Source: Ananas comosus
Taxonomy: Eukaryota; Streptophyta; Magnoliopsida; Poales; Bromeliaceae
Assembly: GCF_001540865.1 (NCBI RefSeq)
Contig: NC_033630.1
Coordinates: 4,993,221-5,057,220, forward strand
DNA length: 64,000 bases
Direction: 5' to 3'
Both the position numbers and the translations under genes were made by a program. The notes under the pieces are model-generated. The model had not been told where the DNA came from. It saw only the letters and a list, made by a program, of their open reading frames with translations, and ran no database searches. Shown here one piece after another: positions 10,303 through 20,217 of the stretch. How positions within the stretch are numbered: position 1 is the first letter of the stretch; each line of letters starts with the position of its first letter.

Positions 10303-10583
10303 GCTTCTGTTAAATATAAAAATGTTTAAACACCATTATCTAACAGCTTAAACTTTTAGAGTATAACGGTTGTTTCATATGATATTAGAGCAGGAGGTCC
10401 TGAGTTCGAGTCACGCCAGGCTCCTAACATATTAATTTCCTCCCATTTAATTCAAGCCCACGTCATGAGCCGATTAAAATGTCTCGAGCCCAGATGTGAG
10501 GGGGAGTGTTAAATATAAAAATGTTTAAACACCGTTATCTAACAGTTTAAGCTTTTAGAGTACAACGGTTGTTTCACAGCTTC
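10303..10583 (+). mobile_element. Miniature LTR retrotransposon (TRIM/SMART type), 271 bp, TSD GCTTC
   Basis: The element spans 10308-10578. Two 72-bp LTRs (10308-10379 and 10507-10578) both start TGTTAAATATAAAAATGTTT and end GGTTGTTTCA followed by TA or CA. A primer-binding-like TGATATTAGAGCA follows the first LTR, and a purine tract (GATGTGAGGGGGAG) precedes the second. The flanks are GCTTC at 10303-10307 and 10579-10583. The internal part is only 127 bp and non-coding. A related copy lies in the transporter gene at 27618-27941. Confidence 0.9.
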
Positions 10584-11187
10584 AATCTGCAGAATCAGGC
10601 CTTTTTTATTGATAGAGGCTTTAATCTTCGTCTTGAATTTCAGTTTACCTTTTTTTACTTTTTTATTTTTTCCTTTTTGATGCTTATAGGTTACATGCGC
10701 ACACTCTTTTCTACATAGAGCGAGATTTGTTCTCAGGATTTTAACTCCCAAGGAAGAAGGTATACCAATCCCAACTACTCTAAAATGGGGAGAAGGGTTT
10801 TTTTGTTTATTTGGGAACAGCTAGTTATATATGACATATTATACAGGACATATTCTAAACTAATTCTTGATGTTCTATATGTGAGATAACATATGGTCTA
10901 ATTCTGGGCAATATCACAATTTTATATTGAAACAATGTCTTTTTGAAAATCTTTTTGATTTTGCACTTACGTGCAATTTAGAGATTTATGATTCGAAGTT
11001 GTTATTCCATTCAGAATATTTATGACATAACTGTGGCTGAGTACACTCTCTTCTAATGTGGTAATTAAGCCATAGTGTTTAAATAATTTGTAACCTTTTA
11101 TTTTCTTTAGAGAGTGAACGGTTGAATTAAAAGTGTAAGATGAATGAACGGCAAATGGGGTTTGTTATTTGCTGATGCACAGAAGCA
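10584..11187. other. Spacer with no recognisable gene
   Basis: AT-rich unique-looking sequence. The 70-residue minus frame at 10539-10751 is lysine-rich from a T-rich tract and overlaps the TRIM, so it is not supported. No repeat with clear ends was seen. Confidence 0.6.
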
Positions 11188-11192
11188 CAAGG

Positions 11193-11999
11193 TGTTGGAA
11201 AATCTTTCTGATCTTTTATTATAATATTTTTTTTAAAATCAATTCAAATTTAATTACAGGTTTAGGAAAATTCTGAAACAAAATTAAATAACAAATATGG
11301 TAAAGAAAAGGTTTAGATAAGGCCTGTGAATCGAGGCGTGCAGAACACTATCCTAGAAGCGAAATTGCTCCTCTACGTGCGAGGCTTCCCAGCAATTACT
11401 CCTAGCGGTATAATGACCACGTTCCATCCCGTCGGCACGCTTCCAAGGTGGCGCAAGATGAACCCAACCAGCTTCAGATCCAGCAAAAGAAAATTCGGCG
11501 AAAATCCAGAAAGCAGAAAAAGACGAGAGGCTTTAGGTATGTTCGGGTTATTATTAATTAACTCGTGCAACCTCGCTCCATATTTATAATCTAGGCGAGA
11601 ATCTTGTTTCAACGCGTCAAATCTGTGTAGAACAAAATAAGCCTAAAATTATACGGATAAATATTAGGATTAGACTTAGAAAAAAGATAAAACTGAAAAA
11701 TAAAAATAAAATAAAATAAACCGGATGTATGAACCACGTGCGCTGCCCGCCCAGCCTGGCTCGGCTCGTGCCGTGTTTGCGTGTATTTAAACGAGAGTAT
11801 AACTCTCATTTTCTTCTAAGCAACTAGCTATAGAATAAAGCAATATATAAAAACAACAAACACTCTTTTGGTTTCCAATATAAGACTAAACATCTCACAT
11901 GAAAATTTTAGTTGGGCTCCTAAGGAGCTCATTAACAATTATTGGACTCTCAAGAGGTTTTAATAAGTTTTAAATCATAAAACCCAATAAAATCCAATA
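11193..11999 (+). mobile_element. Candidate solo LTR, 807 bp, imperfect TSD (CAAGG/AAAGG)
   Basis: It starts TGTTGGAAAATC and ends CCAATA (a likely mutated CA end). The flanks CAAGG (11188-11192) and AAAGG (12000-12004) differ at one base. A TATA-like CCATATTTATAATC lies at about 11578, as expected for an LTR promoter, downstream of a GC-richer block that resembles copia LTR U3 sequence. It ends about 310 bp before the D-amino-acid transaminase start codon, so it could influence that promoter. The 87- and 79-residue frames inside are not genes. Confidence 0.5.
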
Positions 12000-12004
12000 A
12001 AAGG

Positions 12005-12316
12005 TGGAGGACACTCAAAAATTTTTTTCTCTATTAAAGGGGTGTTCAGATGTTAAATTTAAAGCTCGGGGACCAAAGTGAAACTTCGAGCCAAAAAAAA
12101 AATTAAAGAGGCTACAATTATTGCATTATCTACCCAGAGAGTGAAATTTCATAGTGTTCCGTGATTGCATGGTTCTACATGCAATTCAGTGCTTGCTGAG
12201 GAACACGAGAAACATGCTAAGTTCCAAGTACTTTTGATCTCTCTACTCTCACCATCTCATTTTATTACTACACTACACAGAAACAGTGTCTCCTATCATC
12301 TGACTCTAACATTCCA
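12005..12316. promoter_or_regulatory. 5' flank of the D-amino-acid transaminase gene
   Basis: A 312-bp stretch between a candidate solo LTR and the start codon. It contains a poly(A) tract at about 12093 and pyrimidine-rich sequence near 12230-12260. I see no decisive TATA box, so the core promoter may lie in the LTR or be TATA-less. Confidence 0.3.
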
Positions 12317-15104
12317 ATGGTTTTCGCACTACTCAGTAAACCCATTCTGTGCCCTTCATTCCCCTCCTCATCCCGACCGCCGCCTCCTCGGTTCCGAGTT
12401 TCATTATTCTCTTCGCCTTGTTCATCAGTTTCATCTCCAACAGATAAAGGTTTCATCAGCCTGCCTTCTGACAAAAGAACAGGAAAGTTTTGCTCTAGCT
12501 AATTTTTTTCAGTTTTTTTTTTTCTCAATCTTGAGCTAATTATGCTAATCATGTTTCTGAAAATGCGGCATAGTTTATTCAACCAAGAAATGAATGTGTT
12601 TTGCATTTATTTCTGCAGCACTGGGAGATGATAGGGAGTCTGTCGATATCAGCATTCCGGTCTACTCATCGTCCGAGGTGAATTCCCAACGAAACACTCT
12701 CAGAACTCTTTTCAGTGTTTTTGCATCACCTTACATCAAAGCATATTTCTCAAATCAATCAATTGCGATCTACTAGGAAGTAGAACTTTTCGAGTAGAAC
12801 TTTTCGAGTTGATGGTTTTACATGTTACTATTACACTACCGATCGATGAGCTCTTGAACAATATTCTTGCTTTCTCTATCACGTAGAGTAAGTGGATCAT
12901 ATGTTGATTCTCGCTCAAAAATCACATCGGATGATTCTGCAATTTTATTCAAAGAATACCGCTAGATAAATTGTTGAAGAGTAACATAAGCGACAAGGTT
13001 GCTATTAAATGATGACATATATAATGGGACTACAAATTGTAATTTTCGTACTGATCGATCATATATACTCTTGTTTTAGTTCATTCATGTTGTGGTGTGT
13101 TCTCTAGGTGATTGATAAATTGCAAGCAAATTTTAGTCGGGAAGCCAATCGCCAATATCAAGCAATGTATTCGAGTGTTTTCGGTGGAATTACCCTCGAT
13201 CCGGCTTTAATGGTGATCCCACTGGATGATCACATGGTTCATAGAGGGCATGGTGTTTTTGACACAGCAATGCTCTTTAATGGGTTAGTAGATATGAATG
13301 ATTATTTGCCGACAAATTTCATGAACTTAATTCTATTGTGAGATACTAGATTGCTGTATAATTAGTGGGGGTTTGCAGGTTGGAAATTGATAATGGAAAT
13401 AAGAGCACTTTGTCACATGAGAACGTGTTGTCTGCATTTTCTATTTTCTTGAGAAAAAAAAAAAAAGAACTTGGAACCAAGTGAAGTATGCCTTACTGGG
13501 ATTTCTTAAGTTTCAATGCTTTTCTCACTTGTACTTGCCTGTGTGGAACATGCTTTTAGTTGTAATGTAGTGAACATGACATAAGAGAGAAGCATCCTAT
13601 GTGTACAACAAAATTCGGAGATTTTTGCAGGAACATACACTCAAAGAACCCTATGCCTTCAAATTATCATCCTTGTAGATGTCAACATGTATATCTTCTT
13701 AAAACCATGCATGCTTCCTCTTTTTCCTCAGGTTACACCACTTTCAATGCTTTGATGTACTGTCACTCGAATTACTGCTAAGTTTACCAGCTTTAAGTAC
13801 TCAAATCTCAAATTTCAGCTTTAGGGGCATAATCTATCAAGAATTTAATTGAGAAGCAGTCACAATCAGATCTTGTTAGAACATGCATGAAAACAATGAT
13901 GACATCGAACCAAATCATCGTGCAAGCTTGTCAAGGAGACTATCAAAAGCTTGATCAATGAATACTTATCATTTATGGATGTCGATATCAAAGGCGACGA
14001 GTTTCCCTTGCCCTAATCATATTGATTTTCTACAAAATTTTTTGCAGGTACTTGTACGATTTAGATGCCCATTTAGATCGATTCTTGGCTTCCGCGTCGA
14101 AAGCAAAAATCTCTTCCCCTTTCACCAGCAGAACTCTCCGAAACATACTTATCCAGCTTGCAGCTGCATCCAAGTGTAGAACAGGATCACTCAGATACTG
14201 GCTAAGTGCAGGCCCAGGAGACTTCTCTTTATCACCTAAAAGATGTTCACAACCCACATTCTACGCAATAGTAATCAGCCAAACCTTCTCACAACACAAT
14301 GAAGGTGTGAGTATCATAACATCCACAGTACCGATAAAATCTCCTTTATTCGCAACAATGAAGAGTGTGAACTATCTCCCTAATGTCCACTCCAAGATGG
14401 AAGCAGAAGAGAGAGGGGCCTTCGCCTCTATTTGGGTTGATGAAAAAGGGTGCATTGCTGAGGGCCCCAATGCAAATGTTGCATTTATAAGCAAGGAGAA
14501 AGAGCTCACACTTCCTTCACCTGAAAGAATTCTTTTTGGGTGCACAGTTAAGAGATTGATAGTGTTGGCAAATAAGCTGGTTGAGAGAGGTCTTTTGAGA
14601 AGTGTTGTAGTTAGAGATGTAACAGTGGAGGAGGCCAAGGATTCAGCTGAGATGATGTTTGTGAGCAGCTTGCTTCCTATATTGCCTATCATTGAATGGG
14701 ACAATCAACCAATTGGGGATGGTAATTAAGTTTCGAGGCGAAAAAACCAAAAAAATTCTATCAGATAGGCCTCGCTAAGACATGCCAGTTAATTATCACC
14801 GTCAGATATCACTTAATTGGAATCTCAGACAGTTTTAGTGATATCCGACTTTGATGATTGCTGCATCTGAGTGATACATACTAGCTAGATAGAATTTCTC
14901 TTCTTTTTTTTTTTTTGCAATTTATTTTTGAAAATTTAGGGACAATTTTTAGTTATATGAATAAAGGAGAACAAACTAACTACATTTGTTTCTTTGATAG
15001 GGATGGTAGGTGAAATAACACGTGCGATCTCCGCTCTCTTCTGGGAGGACATTGCTTCAGGACCGTCGACGCGAAGGATCCGCATTCCGTACAAGAATTT
15101 GTAG
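12317..15104 (+). CDS. D-amino-acid transaminase, chloroplast type (class IV PLP aminotransferase)
   Basis: Five exons join in frame at GT-AG borders: 12317-12449, 12619-12677, 13108-13283, 14048-14721 and 15001-15104 (TAG), giving 381 aa. The first about 45 residues are rich in Ser, Pro and Arg with few acids, typical of a plastid transit peptide. The mature part follows the class IV fold: 'RGHGVFDTAMLFNGYLY', 'LDAHLDRFLASA', 'FATMKSVNYLPNVHSKMEAE' with the predicted PLP-binding Lys at about residue 228, and 'IAEGPNANVAFI' with the conserved Glu at about 261. The family transfers amino groups between D-amino acids and 2-oxo acids; some plant members also act as aminodeoxychorismate lyases. 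'KSVNYL' is shared by both groups, so substrate is not settled by sequence. Length matches plant homologues (about 370-390 aa). The ATG at 12317 opens the frame with the transit peptide; a 124-aa frame over exon 1 is out of phase. Confidence 0.9.
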
Positions 15105-15616
15105 CATTAAGTGATCGGAGTAATAAGTACCCTCACGGCTATTTGAGGTAGAAATTGCGACTTAGATCATTCTTCCAGAATGTTGAGACACCATAAGTTG
15201 AATATCAAGTACTCTTAAGTGTGATAAAGCTTATATGATAAAGCTAATCGTGGTTGCAAAGAGTATAAATGCACTTTCTAATTGTCTCCAATTGAAGCCT
15301 TGCAAGTATAGTCACAAAATTTTCTAACAATAATAATCTAGACTAGTTTGTTATTACTTGGAGGGTTGGGGGGCCTGGATCGGAAGTTCGAACCCCATTA
15401 AAGAAATTCAAAATTAAACTCCCAACTTCTCTATATAACAGTAAAGGGCCTACAAGCAACTTGATGGGAAAACAAAAAAGCACAATATTCTCCAAGTTCT
15501 TGAAAAATCCATTAATAAATTATGGACTTTCTCTTATTAGTTGAATAATAACTATTGGGTAACATGTACCATATTAGTCCGTTTCAGTTTCATTCTTAAA
15601 CTTTAAAAAATGATAT
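15105..15616. other. 3' flank of the transaminase gene, no gene seen
   Basis: This holds the presumed 3' UTR and AT-rich spacer. No open frame with a domain and no repeat with clear ends was found. Confidence 0.6.
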
Positions 15617-15982
15617 TTAAGGTCCAAAGTTTTTTTTTGTTTTTTTTTTTTGAGAGAGAGATAGATAGCATACTACCCGCTTCGTCTATTTTTTTTTTAG
15701 AAATAAAGTTAGCTGAAAATAACCGACTATTCCTAGAGCAAGTGGTAAAGGGCTTGGTAGTTGGTACCCAAGACCCAAGTTAGAATCCTAGTTGATTCAC
15801 AGCTAAGTTTATTTCTAAATAAAATAAACGAAGTGGATAGCGTGCTACCTATCTCTCAAAAAAAAAAAAAAAAGTTAGCTGAAAATATGAATCAATTAGG
15901 ATTTAAACTTAGGACATTGGGTACCAATCACCAAGCCCTTTGCCACTTGCGCTAGGACGGTCGGTTAAGGTCCTAAGTTTTT
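15617..15982 (-). mobile_element. SINE copy 2 (outer, reverse), interrupted by another SINE
   Basis: The reverse-oriented SINE runs from about 15636 to 15964, with parts 15636-15721 and 15873-15964 separated by a second SINE. Its own target duplication is visible as TTAAGGTCCAAAGTTTTT (from 15617) and TTAAGGTCCTAAGTTTTT (15965-15982), one mismatch. It matches copy 1 over the hairpin CATACTACCCGC region, the AAATAAAGTTAGCTG body and the tRNA-like CCACTTGCGCTAGG end. Confidence 0.85.
15707..15887 (+). mobile_element. SINE copy 3 (inner, forward) inserted in SINE copy 2
   Basis: The insert spans 15722-15872. It starts ACCGACTATTCCTAGAGCAA, ends TAGCGTGCTACCTATCTCTC plus about 15 A, and is flanked by AGTTAGCTGAAAATA at 15707-15721 and 15873-15887. 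That duplication is itself part of the outer SINE body, which proves the order of events. Box A-like TAGAGCAAGTGG and degenerate box B-like TTAGAATCC are visible. Confidence 0.9.
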
Positions 15983-16684
15983 AGTAGTGTTTCATGTTAG
16001 TTGTTAAACATTCACGTGTATGTTAGTTTAGTCATTACCTTGAAGTAAATAAAAGTTATTGTTTGTACTTCACCTGCATGTTTGTAAACAATAAATCTAT
16101 TAGTACTAGTGTAGCACCCGCACTTTACGGCTTGTAAATAATATTTCAGTCAGTAAGATATATAAAACTAAAATATATAGTTATTAAAGTTTTAAGAATA
16201 AAAATTATATCAAAAGAAATACAAAAGAAAAGAAAAATATCTACAAAATAATCTTATGTACATTATAAAAAATAATTTTTTATTACTATTTTATCTACTT
16301 TTAATATTTATAGAGTTAAACTGTTCTTATAAATTTTTTAAAAAATTAATCAAATTTATAGTTTTGATAGCTATTCTATATATAAAAAAAAACTAAAAAT
16401 TTAAAGTTGGAGGAATTATTTCAAATTAAAGATTAGGTGGTGGTGTCTTTATCTTGTTAAAATTGATTGGAGGAGTTATTTTACACACAGCAACTGACTA
16501 ATGTTCCAATATCAAAAATTAATTAAATATAACTGATTTATAAAATCTAATAATTTAAATTATATTTAATGATTTAATTTTAAAATCTCTATTAAAGAAT
16601 ATTGCTTACGCCGTGTATGTACATAAATACACTTGGTGCAATGAATGCTTAGTACAGTGCACATATAATTCTAAAAATAAAAAA
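15983..16684. other. AT-rich spacer with no recognisable gene
   Basis: Strongly AT-rich. Near 16120-16140 a CTAGTGTAGCACCCGCACTT segment resembles the Helitron-like end at 5681, but the hairpin is weak. No open frame of note. Confidence 0.5.
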
Positions 16685-17832
16685 GAGGAGAAATCTTTGC
16701 TTGCACCTTCTGCATACTAATTTTTCACACACCTTACCGAATATTATATGATTGATGGAGTGTTTGATAATTAATACTGTAAAATAAAATATAATATAGT
16801 AAAAATATTTAAATAATTTATTATTCGATCGTTGTTTTATTTTTTATATATATTTTAGAGTAGGTTTACTGTACAATGGGCACATCCAAATTTTTAGTAG
16901 GCATGTGTCAATCCCCCATTGGTTAATGACATAATGGACAATAGAGTTTTATCATTTCCAAATAGAGGAGAAATCTTTGCTTGCACCTGGAGCATAATTT
17001 GCTTGCACCTTCTGCATACTAATTTTTCACACACCTTACCGAATATTATATGATTGATGGAGTGTTTGATGATTAATACTGTAAAATAAAATATAATATA
17101 GTAAAAATATTTAAATAATTTATTATTCCATCGTTGTTTTATTTTTTATATACATTTTAGAGTAGGTTTACCATACAATGGGCACATCCAAATTTTTAGT
17201 AGGCATGTGTCAATCCCCCATTGGTTAATGACATAATGGGCAATAAAGTTTTATCATTTCCAAATAGAGGAGAAATCTTTGCTTGCACCTGGTGCATACT
17301 AATTTTTCATACACCTTACCAAATATTATATGATTGATGGAGTATTTAATGATTAATACTGTAAAATAAAATATGATATAATAAAAAATATTTAAATAAT
17401 TTATTATTCCATCATTGTTTTATTTTTTATATATATATTTTAGAGTAAGTTTACCATGCAATAGGCATATCCAAATTTTTAGTAGGCATGTGGCCAATTC
17501 TCCATTAGTTAATGACTTAATGGGTAATTTAGTTTTATCATTTTCAAAATAAAAGCGAAATCTTTGCTTGCACCTAGTGCATACTAATTTTTTCATACAC
17601 CTTACAGAATATTATTTAATTGATAGAGTATTTGGTGATCAGTACTGTAAAATAAAATATAATATATATGTAATATGAAATATTTAAATAATTTATTATA
17701 CTCTTGAAATTTTATATTCGATGCATATTTTAGAATAGGTTTATGATGCAATGGGCACATAAAATTTTTTTAGTATGCATGTAACACTCTCTCATAGGTT
17801 AATGACTTAATGGGTAATGTGGCTTTACGACA
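16685..17832. repeat. Tandem array of four units of about 280-300 bp
   Basis: Units begin at about 16685, 16965, 17267 and 17553, each with AAATCTTTGCTTGCACCT, GCATACTAATTTTT, CCAAATTTTTAGTAGGCATG and TAATGACATAATGG in order. The second unit has a small internal duplication of TTGCTTGCACCT. Divergence rises toward the right. No coding. The extra half-copy sequence left of the array was not detected. Confidence 0.85.
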
Positions 17833-18249
17833 AATTGATTTTGGTAATGTGACCTAACCACCAATTCATATACTTTCTAGATTTATAGATTATAGATATT
17901 TTATAGATAGATAGATTTATAGATTAGTCCTCAATCCTCTCATATATAGTTTCAACTAAATAGTTTGACTAGTAAATTGAAAAAAAATTATAACTTAATG
18001 GATGGGAGGTTAAGAAATATAACGAGGAATATAGGATTGTTAAATGCATAATACACATCTGAATGTAGCTAATGATTAAATTTATATTGAGAACTAAAAT
18101 GAAACACTTTTAAAAATATCTAGTCTGTAATAAGAAAGTTAAGCTCGAATGCCAAAATAAAACTTCCATGAAAAGTTCTTGTAGTTATCTAGGAATCCTC
18201 TCCATTGGTAAAAAATTTAGCAAGGAGCTTCGTACAGACTTTACTATAA
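17833..18249. other. Spacer with no recognisable gene
   Basis: AT-rich sequence with a short TAGATTTATAGATTATAGAT repeat near 17880-17920. Nothing else stands out. Confidence 0.6.
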
Positions 18250-18946
18250 GGGTGCGTTTGGTTCGCGCTATCTTTTAAGATTCCTAGTAATTCAATGGGA
18301 ATAAAAAAATATGACGGTGTTTGGCTAAACGCACTAAGTAATCTAGTTGATAATATTAGATTCACTTGAGAATAAGATTCACCCCAAAGTACTAATCTCA
18401 TTCCCTTGAGTGGGCTGGGAGGGGGCTGGGTATCCTCATATTAATGAATTGGGGTAATCATAATATGTCTAATCTCTTTCTTTCTTCCTACCCGCCGGCT
18501 AATTGATATTATTTTTCTTTACACTCTAACCTTATATCTCTCTCTAAACTTATTTTTCTCTCTAAAATTCAACTTTTTTTTCTCTCTCTAAACTAAGCTT
18601 TCTCTCTCTCTCTCTCTCTTTCTAAAATTTCAACTCTCTCACTCCCTCTAATTTCGACTATATTTTTCTTTCTATTTTTTTAATTATGCTCTCTCTCTCT
18701 AACTTATACTCTCTCTTTTTTCTAAAAAGATGTTGAAACTTTTGGTAACATTATTTAAAATTAAATAAATTAATTAATTAATTAATTGTATATTTTTTGT
18801 GATATTAAAAACATGGCTAATTAATATTACCGTGTGAACCAAACACAGAAATTCCGCATTCTTAGTAATAGAATAAATAGAAATAAGATTCTCGGATATC
18901 TTTTATTCCTAGTAATCTTTCATAATGCGAACCAAACGCACCCTAA
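18247..18946. mobile_element. PIF/Harbinger-type (Tourist-like) MITE, 694 bp, TSD TAA
   Basis: Ends are GGGTGCGTTTGGTTCGC and its complement GCGAACCAAACGCACCC. They flank 18250-18943 with TAA duplicated at 18247-18249 and 18944-18946. TIR sequence and TSD fit PIF/Harbinger. The interior holds a CT-rich microsatellite block (about 18535-18720) and no transposase. Confidence 0.85.
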
Positions 18947-19206
18947 GAACAGAGTTGGAAGCCATTTATCCCACTTCATGGGTAACGGAGCCATTGTGAG
19001 GCTCACAGTAGCCATACCCCCTCTCAACTTTTAAAAATTATATAATAAGTCTTTTATAGTAAAAATTAAAATATTACAACATTTACTTTTGGGGGGCCAA
19101 ATTGATTTTTTTTTTTTTTTGAGACATAAGTAGCACGCTACCCATTTCATTCATTGAAAGATGAACTAAGTTACAGGAGTGAAGCAACATAGGCCTCGGA
19201 GGGGGT

Positions 19207-19207
19207 G

Positions 19208-19278
<71 letters not shown>
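19207..19278. repeat. Long A-run followed by (CAA)n
   Basis: About 44 consecutive A followed by nine or so CAA/CAACAA units, inside the LINE 3' region. On the LINE sense strand this is (TTG)n then poly(T), just after the ORF2 end. Such runs often vary in assemblies. Confidence 0.95.
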
Positions 19279-20217
19279 CTGGTAGAAATTGCTCCCAAAG
19301 ATTCGTCAGATGCTTAATCTTGTAAGCTGTAAAGAAGGGGTCCGGTTGGGTCTTTCTAAAGATCACGCCGTTCCTGACCTCCCACATTACCCACCAACAG
19401 GCTACCAATCCGGATACATAGTACTCGACGACTGCATTCCAATCCTCGTCATCCACTTATCCCGGACCGAGCTCACGTCATCCCCCCAATCTCTAGACTG
19501 GGTATACTCCAAGGTCGTCACCAATAGAAATCTCGAGAAGACGCACTGTGTGAATAAGTGGTCGACAGTTTCCTCTTCAACCCCGTACAACACGCAGGCT
19601 GTGTTGCCAGTCCAACCTCTCTTTAATAGGTTGTCTGCAGTAAGAGGCCGTTTCTTAAGAATAATCCAGCAAAACACTTTCACTTTTAGGGATACTCAAA
19701 GATTCCAAATGTTGCTTGTTTGGGTGTCCCTTATACCCCCATCATTCAACATCGAATAGGCAGATTTCACCGTGAACCGCCTGTCAGGGCTCCAACGCCA
19801 ATGTACACTATTTGTTCTATGCTCGAATTTGAAAATGGAGATCCTTTCCCTAAGTGACTAGAGCTCAATCCATGTCCACTACTGCTATCGCCACTAAAAA
19901 TCTTACTCCAATTCCATCCGTCGCTAGTTAGATAATCGCTGATTTTTTCATTTTTGCGTGCGAAAGAAGGTATACATCGGGGAAAGACAATTCCAACATC
20001 TTTTCCCCACACCAGTGATCAGACCAAAAGTCGATAGTACACGCGTTGCCCAATTGGCAGTAGACTCCCCACTTGAAGATTTTGTTATGACTAAGGACTC
20101 CTCTCTACCAATAAGAGCTGGGTCTAATGGAACTGCCCGCCTTCAGTGGTCTTCTTCTACGATAGTACAAGTCGTGGATCGGTTTATTCCACTATAAATG
20201 AGGCTCCAAGTAGAGTT

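Noticed and set aside
12165..12539. 124-residue frame over the first exon of the transaminase
   Set aside because: It is out of phase with the exon that joins correctly (12317-12449) and has no homology of its own.
583..15104. A metabolic gene cluster of two aminotransferases
   Set aside because: The two enzymes have different folds (type I and type IV), no pathway links them directly, and the 10 kb between them is mobile elements.
16685..17832. Centromeric-type satellite
   Set aside because: Only four diverged units are present, flanked by genes and single-copy sequence.
19289..19759. 156-residue plus-strand frame as a gene
   Set aside because: It is the antisense of the LINE zinc-binding domain region.
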